Shown here one piece after another: positions 5,476-10,579 of a stretch of 10,579 nt of DNA (positions are counted from its first letter, which is position 1; every line of letters begins with the position of its first letter). The translations under genes and the position numbers were made by a program. Source of the DNA: CAYWEP01 sp964608945 (lineage in GTDB: Bacteria > Patescibacteriota > Microgenomatia > Levybacterales > UBA12049). Under the pieces are notes generated by a model. The model made no database searches. It worked only from the letters and a program-made list of their open reading frames with translations, and had not been told where the DNA came from. The DNA is taken from positions 1 through 10,579 of the forward strand of contig CAZSQB010000035.1 of NCBI GenBank assembly GCA_964608945.1. Reading direction: 5' to 3'.

Positions 5476-7133
5476 ACAAAATCCTACGAAGCTTGCTATT
5501 TTTTTTCATCGGTATCAGCCTCATTCTCCGGCTATATAACCTCAATTGGGGGGCGCCGTATTATTTCCATCCAGATGAGCGAAATATTGCAAGCGCTGTA
5601 ACAAGGCTTCATTTCCCCGACACACTCAACCCCGAATTCTTCGCCTATGGCTCACTCCCGATCTACACAATCTACTTCACCGGCCTCCTCTATAATTTTT
5701 TCTCGTCATGTCATCTATCCTTCACCGTATGCTCCGTTACCTTCGAACAATCTATTATTATCAGTCGAATATTCTCTGTACTTTTCTCACTTGGGTTACT
5801 CCCCCTCTTATATGTACTAGGAAAGCAGTTGAGAGATGAGACAACAGGGATTATTGCAGTCCTCCTTGGCGCACTCAGCGTTGGATTCATTCAATTTGCG
5901 CATTTTGGAACATTTGAAATGTGGCTGACGTTTTTCGGTCTGTTGCTCTTTCTTCTCTGCATAAAACTGCTCGAGAATCAACAGAAAAAATATGTCATTT
6001 TTGCCGGCATTGTTCTTGGCATCTTAATTGCGGTAAAAATCTCAAGCCTTGTTCTCATTCCGCTTCCGTTTCTTGCTCTCTTCTTCTCAATCTTTACGGT
6101 CAAACAGCATAAACGCACGCAGGTAGCCAAAAAAGTGAGCATGCTTACTACCAATACCCTTATGCTTTTTGGGATTACTCTTTGTCTTTATATCCTCAGT
6201 TCCCCTTTTGTTTTTTTGGATTACTCCTCCTTACAAAAAAGTATCAAATATGAATCATCAGTTGCACTCGGTACGCTTCCGGTTTTTTATACCGGCGAGT
6301 TTTATAAAACTATCCCTATCGTATATCAATTTCTCCATGTGTATCCATTTCTTTTAAACCCGATCGTAACAATTCTCTTTCTCCCCGCCTTTTTTTATAT
6401 GGTCTTCACGATCATCAAGACTAAAAAACCTCAATACATACTACTTGCTACATGCTACTTACTACTATTCTTTTCTCAAGCCATTCTTTTTGTAAAATGG
6501 GTCCGCTATATGATCCCAACGCTTCCATTTATGTATCTTCTTCTCGCAATAATGATGAGTGATATGCTCGACAAAACAAAAAATACTACCAGACACATAA
6601 TACGCGCAGCTCTAATCTTTATTGTTCTTATCAGTAGTATTTTTGGCATTTCTTACTTTATTACCGCCTTTGGCAGCAGCGATACCCGGATCAACGCATC
6701 GCAGTGGGGGAGAGAGCATATCCCTCATGACGCCCAAATACTCAGCGAAGTCTATGACTTAGGGATTGTTCCTTTTAATAGCACTTTTTCAAATATTACA
6801 CTGTTCAATATGTATGACTTAGACAACGATAATACTACGAAGACGCAAAACGACCTTGCAATCGCTTTACAAAAAGCCGACTATATTATCCTTCCCAGCC
6901 AAAGAATAGTACAGGTCCGAACAACGCATCAAAAGCAATTTCCAAAAGGATACATGTTTTACTCAGCGCTTCTTAACAAGACGCTAAGCTTTACCAAGGT
7001 CTATGAGACACGCTGCGATATATTCTGTACAATAACGTATTTGAACGACCCGATATTTGCTTTTGAGCAAACGGCCAATGTGTTTGATCGACCGGTTGTC
7101 ATGATTTTTAAGAAATATGCAAACAAAAACTAA
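5472..7133 (+). CDS. GT39-type (GT-C fold) membrane glycosyltransferase, first copy
   Basis: GT-C enzymes of the PMT/ArnT type (family GT39) transfer a sugar from a polyprenyl-phosphate donor to a protein or lipid acceptor on the outer face of the membrane. The 553-aa protein starts with a membrane helix (about 5-23). HPDER follows in the first external loop (33-37), where the family's catalytic acidic residue sits (D35/E36), then FFAYGS (56-61). By eye there are about ten further hydrophobic segments up to residue 398, then a soluble C-terminal region (about 400-553) ending with VFDRPVVMIFKK (537-548). The next gene shares HPDER, FFAYGS and this ending, so the two are paralogues. The ATG overlaps the oxidoreductase stop (ATGA), and the gene overlaps the next by 17 bases. 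A heptanucleotide tandem repeat lies at codons 322-333. Acceptor and sugar are unknown; the Thr-rich surface protein upstream is a plausible acceptor. Confidence 0.82.
   Translation: MNKILRSLLFFFIGISLILRLYNLNWGAPYYFHPDERNIASAVTRLHFPDTLNPEFFAYGSLPIYTIYFTGLLYNFFSSCHLSFTVCSVTFEQSIIISRIFSVLFSLGLLPLLYVLGKQLRDETTGIIAVLLGALSVGFIQFAHFGTFEMWLTFFGLLLFLLCIKLLENQQKKYVIFAGIVLGILIAVKISSLVLIPLPFLALFFSIFTVKQHKRTQVAKKVSMLTTNTLMLFGITLCLYILSSPFVFLDYSSLQKSIKYESSVALGTLPVFYTGEFYKTIPIVYQFLHVYPFLLNPIVTILFLPAFFYMVFTIIKTKKPQYILLATCYLLLFFSQAILFVKWVRYMIPTLPFMYLLLAIMMSDMLDKTKNTTRHIIRAALIFIVLISSIFGISYFITAFGSSDTRINASQWGREHIPHDAQILSEVYDLGIVPFNSTFSNITLFNMYDLDNDNTTKTQNDLAIALQKADYIILPSQRIVQVRTTHQKQFPKGYMFYSALLNKTLSFTKVYETRCDIFCTITYLNDPIFAFEQTANVFDRPVVMIFKKYANKN
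6434..6468. repeat. Heptanucleotide tandem repeat, five imperfect units
   Basis: Five consecutive 7-base units read atacata, ctacttg, ctacatg, ctactta, ctactat. They fall within a membrane segment of the first GT39 protein (Y-I-L-L-A-T-C-Y-L-L-L-F). A period of 7 is unrelated to the codon, so it is not explained by a repeated peptide. Confidence 0.65.
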
Positions 7134-8832
7134 TATACTTCTTATTGGAATTTTACTTCTCGCGTTATTGCTTCGTTTATTTGGCCTAAACTGGGATCAA
7201 GGCTTTCATTTGCACCCTGATGAACGGGCAATTGTCCTCTCAGTTGTTAATTTGCAATTCCCCGGCAGTCTTGCCGAGTTTTTTTCTCCCACTAGCTCAT
7301 GGAATCCTCACTTTTTTGCGTATGGCAGCTTTCCTTTTTATCTGCTTCGCATAGTAGCCAATATTGCAGGGTATAGTAATCCATTACTTGCTCAGTATGA
7401 CGGTATACAATTTGTCGGCAGAGTCCTTTCGGCGCTTTTTGATACGGGGACTGTGTTTCTTTTATTTCTTCTTGCAAGACGTCTCTTCTCAACAGCTATT
7501 GGCTTACTTGCTGCTTCTTTTTATACAATAAGCGTCTTACCAATTCAGTTAAGCCACTTTTACGCTGTTGATACGTTGCTTACGTTTTTTGTCCTCGCAG
7601 TACTCTTTTGCCTCATTCGTTTTTACGAAAAACCAACTATTCCCAAAGTGCTTCTTATAGGCGTCTGTTTTGGTGCTGCCCTTGCCACAAAAATCAGCGC
7701 TTCAGTGCTTATTATTTCAGTCGGCCTTGCACTCTGTGTTGATTTCCTGCTTTTGTTTCTCAAAAAACCTCACAAGCCGCATATCTGGTTTCCGCATTTT
7801 CCTCTGTTTGCCAAGCATTTATTTATTTATGTAGTAGTGATCGGTCTCATAACGATTATAACATTTGCTGTTCTTGAACCGTATGCATTTATTGATAGGT
7901 CATCGTTCTGGCGTCAGACATATGAGCAGTCCAATATGACGAAAAGCGCTTTTACCTTTCCGTATACGCTGCAATACGTCGGAAAAATCAACTACTGGTA
8001 TGAAGTAAAAAATATGTTTCTTTGGGGATTAGGACCTATTCTTTCAACCATTTCTTTTATCGGCGCCTTGTATTTTACGTATCTTGCTATAAAAAAAGAG
8101 AGAAAAGATAGGTGGGCAAGGGAAGTCATTATCGCTGTTTTTTTCTGGACGTACTTTTTTATCGTCGGCGGGTTTGCCATCGGCTTTATGCGCTACCTGC
8201 TCCCAATCTACCCTTTGTTATGTTTGTTTGCAGCAGTTCTTATATATCGAATCGGACAATCCTTGACAAAGCATCTAAAAAACAAGCTTATACGTAATAC
8301 TTTATACGTAATACTTTATACTCTCTTGCTTGTTTGGCCCCTATCTTTCATGCATATCTATTCGCAACCAAACACCCGTGTCACAGCATCTGAATTTATA
8401 ACTCAAACTATTCCTCCCGGAAAGATACTTGCAATCGAGCACTGGGATGATAGTCTTCCTATGTGGGGACAGGAAAACTTTCACATGACAACACTCCCCT
8501 TATATGATCCGGATACGCCCGAAAAATGGATGAGTATTAATAAGCAACTACAACAGACTGATTTTATTATCATTGCATCAAACCGTTTGTATACGCCGCT
8601 TATGAAACTCACACATTGTCAAACGCTTCCGCATGATAGGTGTTATGTACAAACAGTTCAGTACTACAAGGATTTATTTTCCGGAAAACTTGGATATAAA
8701 AAAGTTGCCGAGTTCACGTCGTATCCAACATTAGAAATTAGAAATTGGAAATTGGAAATTCAAGACTTTGGAGCGGATGAATCATTTACCGTCTACGACC
8801 ACCCAAAAATCATGATCTTTAAAAAACAATGA
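7117..8832 (+). CDS. GT39-type (GT-C fold) membrane glycosyltransferase, second copy
   Basis: This 571-aa paralogue of the preceding enzyme has the same opening: membrane helix (about 6-23), LNW, HPDER at 33-37 and FFAYGS at 66-71. It has about 10 more residues between the last two motifs. About ten hydrophobic segments follow to residue 412, then a soluble C-terminal region ending VYDHPKIMIFKK (559-570). The conserved acidic pair in HPDER marks the expected active-site loop facing outside. It should use a lipid-linked sugar; the sugar and acceptor are not readable. Two 7-base tandem repeats interrupt the gene, one in the last membrane segments (codons 392-403) and one near the C-terminus (codons 539-548), where the peptide LEIRNWKLEI looks added. 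The start lies 17 bases inside the previous gene and the stop overlaps the next start (ATGA). No Shine-Dalgarno site is visible, so initiation probably relies on coupling. Confidence 0.83.
   Translation: MQTKTNILLIGILLLALLLRLFGLNWDQGFHLHPDERAIVLSVVNLQFPGSLAEFFSPTSSWNPHFFAYGSFPFYLLRIVANIAGYSNPLLAQYDGIQFVGRVLSALFDTGTVFLLFLLARRLFSTAIGLLAASFYTISVLPIQLSHFYAVDTLLTFFVLAVLFCLIRFYEKPTIPKVLLIGVCFGAALATKISASVLIISVGLALCVDFLLLFLKKPHKPHIWFPHFPLFAKHLFIYVVVIGLITIITFAVLEPYAFIDRSSFWRQTYEQSNMTKSAFTFPYTLQYVGKINYWYEVKNMFLWGLGPILSTISFIGALYFTYLAIKKERKDRWAREVIIAVFFWTYFFIVGGFAIGFMRYLLPIYPLLCLFAAVLIYRIGQSLTKHLKNKLIRNTLYVILYTLLLVWPLSFMHIYSQPNTRVTASEFITQTIPPGKILAIEHWDDSLPMWGQENFHMTTLPLYDPDTPEKWMSINKQLQQTDFIIIASNRLYTPLMKLTHCQTLPHDRCYVQTVQYYKDLFSGKLGYKKVAEFTSYPTLEIRNWKLEIQDFGADESFTVYDHPKIMIFKKQ
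8291..8325. repeat. Heptanucleotide tandem repeat, alternating units
   Basis: Units tacgtaa and tacttta alternate twice without error (8291-8318), followed by a diverged fifth unit tactctc (8319-8325). The 14-base pair is therefore an exact direct duplication. It encodes part of a hydrophobic segment (I-R-N-T-L-Y-V-I-L-Y-T-L) of the second GT39 protein. Confidence 0.75.
8732..8759. repeat. Heptanucleotide tandem repeat, four units
   Basis: Four clean 7-base units: tagaaat, tagaaat, tggaaat, tggaaat. In frame it encodes LEIRNWKLEI (residues 539-548) in the C-terminal domain of the second GT39 protein, between a conserved-looking YPTL and ADESFTVYDHP. It reads as a repeat insertion tolerated in a surface loop. 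Confidence 0.78.
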
Positions 8833-10220
8833 AAAAGGGTTTTTTAGAAAACAAATATGATCTGCTCCTGCTATCGTGCATTCTCTTCTTTTCACTACTC
8901 GTCCGCGTTATATGGATTGGTAAAATCCCCGGCAACATCACAGGCGATGAAATAACGAATCTCACAGATGTTTTGACCATTCTTTTTGGGAAAGGGCAGC
9001 ATCTTTTTACGCCAATTGGCGACAAATCAGTAACAGGAATACTAGGATACTACCCAGCATTACTCATGAAAATATTCGGAACAGATAATGCCATTATCGT
9101 GATGCGAATAGCAACTGCAATCCTAAGCGTCATCGCACTCATCCCGTTCTACTGGCTTTTAAAACACAAAACGACGTCACTTGTGAGCGTAGTAGTGACG
9201 CTGCTTCTCGCCACTAATTATGTTTTTCTGAACTTCTCACGAACTGCTTGGATGAATATGTGGACAATTTTTTCAGGTCTCTTTATGTTTTTGTTTCTTG
9301 AAAAAGCAATGAAGGATAATCGTCCGCATTCCTACATCCTAGCAGGCATATTCGCAGGAATAACGCTCTATGGCTACCACTATGGAAAAATGCTTGTAGG
9401 AAGTATCATCATATTTCTCATGTTCCGCATGCTCCTCAAGAAGCAACAAACCATACAGTATAGTAAAGGAGTCTTGCTGTTTATCATTACTTCCCTCCTC
9501 ATACTCACCCCATTTTTGGCGACAAATAGAAATAATCCACAACCACTACTGCTAAGATCAAAATCAGTACTAGTCTTTCAAAGTGATATTTTGTCAAATA
9601 CTGATCGTTTCTACAAAACGCTAAAGCATCAGCTGGAGTATACCGTAAAAGGCTTTCTGCTATTTGATGGAAGCGTTATGAGCGAAGGTATTGAAAATCA
9701 ACGGTATGTTCCTTATCATACTCCACCGATTAATAGTGCAATCCTTCTGCTTTTCTGGGGAGGAGTACTCTGGTGTATCTTTTTTGAGCGAAGTCGTATG
9801 ACATTCTGGTGGATTGTCGCAGTATCAACAATCGCAACATCCATACTAACTGTTGATCCTCCAAACTTCTCTAGGGGAGTATTTTACATCCCCTTCATCT
9901 ATGTTACTGTCGGAGTATTCCTCTGGAGCATCTACAATCATTACAAAAAATTCTTTACCAAACACCTGGTATTTATTACAATGATCTTTGTTCTTTGCAG
10001 CATAAGCCTAAGCGTTTCAGATCTACTGCTCTACTTCAAATGGATGCAAACACAAAGTCTTCTTGCTGCACGACAACCCGCAATTGAGCTTTCCGAATAT
10101 CCGTACTGGCAAGCATACCAAATTGAACAAGTAGCAAAGAACTTGCCTCCGATTACCAATTACCAATGGTATGAAATCAGAAATACTTTTTTGCCAAATA
10201 AAAATCTTCAATTGCGGTAG
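8829..10220 (+). CDS. GT-C fold membrane glycosyltransferase (GT39/GT83-like), third in the row
   Basis: This 463-aa polytopic protein has the GT-C opening: one membrane helix (about 11-30), then ITGDE (37-41) in the first external loop, where the conserved acidic catalytic residue lies. It differs from its two neighbours: GDE replaces HPDER, FFAYGS is absent, and there is no large soluble C-terminal domain. GYYPALLMKIFG (73-84) is followed by a long run of hydrophobic segments to about residue 415. It is therefore a more distant member of the superfamily and may use a different acceptor or sugar. The ATG overlaps the previous stop (ATGA). A short repeat of attacca lies near the 3' end. The last ~35 residues are hydrophilic. 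Transfer from a polyprenyl-phosphate sugar is expected from the family; nothing in the sequence fixes the substrate. Confidence 0.75.
   Translation: MKKGFLENKYDLLLLSCILFFSLLVRVIWIGKIPGNITGDEITNLTDVLTILFGKGQHLFTPIGDKSVTGILGYYPALLMKIFGTDNAIIVMRIATAILSVIALIPFYWLLKHKTTSLVSVVVTLLLATNYVFLNFSRTAWMNMWTIFSGLFMFLFLEKAMKDNRPHSYILAGIFAGITLYGYHYGKMLVGSIIIFLMFRMLLKKQQTIQYSKGVLLFIITSLLILTPFLATNRNNPQPLLLRSKSVLVFQSDILSNTDRFYKTLKHQLEYTVKGFLLFDGSVMSEGIENQRYVPYHTPPINSAILLLFWGGVLWCIFFERSRMTFWWIVAVSTIATSILTVDPPNFSRGVFYIPFIYVTVGVFLWSIYNHYKKFFTKHLVFITMIFVLCSISLSVSDLLLYFKWMQTQSLLAARQPAIELSEYPYWQAYQIEQVAKNLPPITNYQWYEIRNTFLPNKNLQLR
10152..10165. repeat. Short heptanucleotide repeat (attacca twice)
   Basis: Two exact copies of attacca, followed by a partial at. 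In frame they encode I-T-N-Y near the C-terminus of the third glycosyltransferase. This is weaker than the other three tracts and is noted because it has the same period. Confidence 0.4.
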
Positions 10221-10240
10221 CTGCCTGGAAATAGTAAAAT

Positions 10241-10245
10241 AGGTG
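10241..10245 (+). promoter_or_regulatory. Shine-Dalgarno site for the epimerase/dehydratase gene
   Basis: AGGTG, which fits the 3' half of the AGGAGGTG consensus, lies 6 bases before the ATG at 10252. It supports that start. The 31-base gap (10221-10251) is the first non-overlapping junction since 2427 and shows no terminator, so read-through from upstream is likely. Confidence 0.5.
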
Positions 10246-10251
10246 TCTAAG

Positions 10252-10579
10252 ATGAGCAAAGTATTGATAACAGGCGGCGTCGGATTCCTCGGCGTTCACC
10301 TCGCACGCCGACTCCTAAAAGACGGATTTACAGTAACGCTATTTGATATCGCAGAGTTGGATGCAAAAGACCTCATCGGCAAAGTAAGAGTAATAAAAGG
10401 AGATGTCAGGAATGCAAAAGCAGTTGATGGTGCAATAACGGGGCATGATTTTGTCGTCCACGCTGCAGCAGCGCTTCCGATTCAGCGGACAAAAAAAGCA
10501 ATTTATAGCGTCAACATTGACGGAACAAAAAACGTATTAGAAGCCGCATTACAGCACAAGGTAAAACGCGTCGTCTTTA
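10252..10579 (+). CDS. NAD-dependent epimerase/dehydratase (extended SDR), partial at right edge
   Basis: The first 109 codons are present and the gene continues beyond the window. It opens with the extended-SDR nucleotide site TGGVGFLG (7-14, GxxGxxG pattern). An acidic residue follows at the end of the second strand (D32), then GDV (50-52), HAAA (70-73) and NIDGTKNVLEAA (88-99). All are standard for the GalE/RmlB/WcaG-type family that epimerises, dehydrates or reduces nucleotide sugars in the cytoplasm. The catalytic Tyr-x-x-x-Lys lies outside the window, so the exact reaction cannot be assigned. It has its own Shine-Dalgarno site. Following three glycosyltransferases, it most likely supplies or modifies an activated sugar for the same glycan. 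Confidence 0.85.
   Translation, partial: MSKVLITGGVGFLGVHLARRLLKDGFTVTLFDIAELDAKDLIGKVRVIKGDVRNAKAVDGAITGHDFVVHAAAALPIQRTKKAIYSVNIDGTKNVLEAALQHKVKRVVF

Noticed and set aside
6434..10165. CRISPR array
   Set aside because: The repeats are 7 bases with no spacers and lie inside coding genes; no Cas genes are present.

Overview
The window looks like a piece of a Patescibacteria (Candidate Phyla Radiation) chromosome. A Microgenomates-type lineage is my guess, at low confidence. The grounds are moderate to low GC, tightly packed genes with ATGA overlaps, few Shine-Dalgarno sites, a small PilN/PilO pair followed by a Thr/Pro-rich surface protein, a run of GT-C glycosyltransferases with an HPDER first-loop motif, and heptanucleotide tandem repeats inside coding regions. 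TGA is a normal stop here (it ends four genes), which argues against the TGA-recoded lineages such as Gracilibacteria.

Left part (1-1023). The first ~160 bases are GC-rich and unassigned. Composition then falls sharply into an AT-rich segment carrying a good sigma70-type promoter (229-257) and an IstB-like AAA+ ATPase (310-1023). The ATPase keeps Walker A and B but lacks the usual N-terminal ~40 residues, and no IstA transposase is visible. It looks like an orphan or decayed IS21-family helper gene.

Junction (1020-1255). A 106-base nested inverted repeat starts at the istB stop codon. It is followed by a pair of 8-base direct repeats, a TTGACA/TAGACT promoter, and a short stem-loop at the predicted 5' end of the next transcript.

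Main block (1256-10220). Eight genes run on the + strand with no gap longer than 3 bases: PilN-like, PilO-like, a 113-aa membrane protein with a Thr/Pro tail, a 472-aa multidomain surface protein (N-terminal membrane segment, FN3-like, carboxypeptidase-regulatory-like and Ig-like domains, Thr/Pro/Ser stalk, C-terminal membrane anchor), an FAD-dependent oxidoreductase, two related GT39-type glycosyltransferases and a third GT-C enzyme. After a 31-base gap with its own ribosome binding site, an extended-SDR sugar-nucleotide epimerase/dehydratase begins and runs off the end (10252-10579+).

The layout suggests one long transcript. It couples the inner-membrane alignment part of a type IV pilus with a mucin-like surface protein and with lipid-linked-sugar glycosyltransferases plus sugar-processing enzymes. 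A reasonable but unproven reading is that the glycosyltransferases decorate the Thr/Pro-rich stalks, the pilin, or both. The other notable signal is a set of 7-base tandem repeats embedded in frame in all three glycosyltransferase genes.
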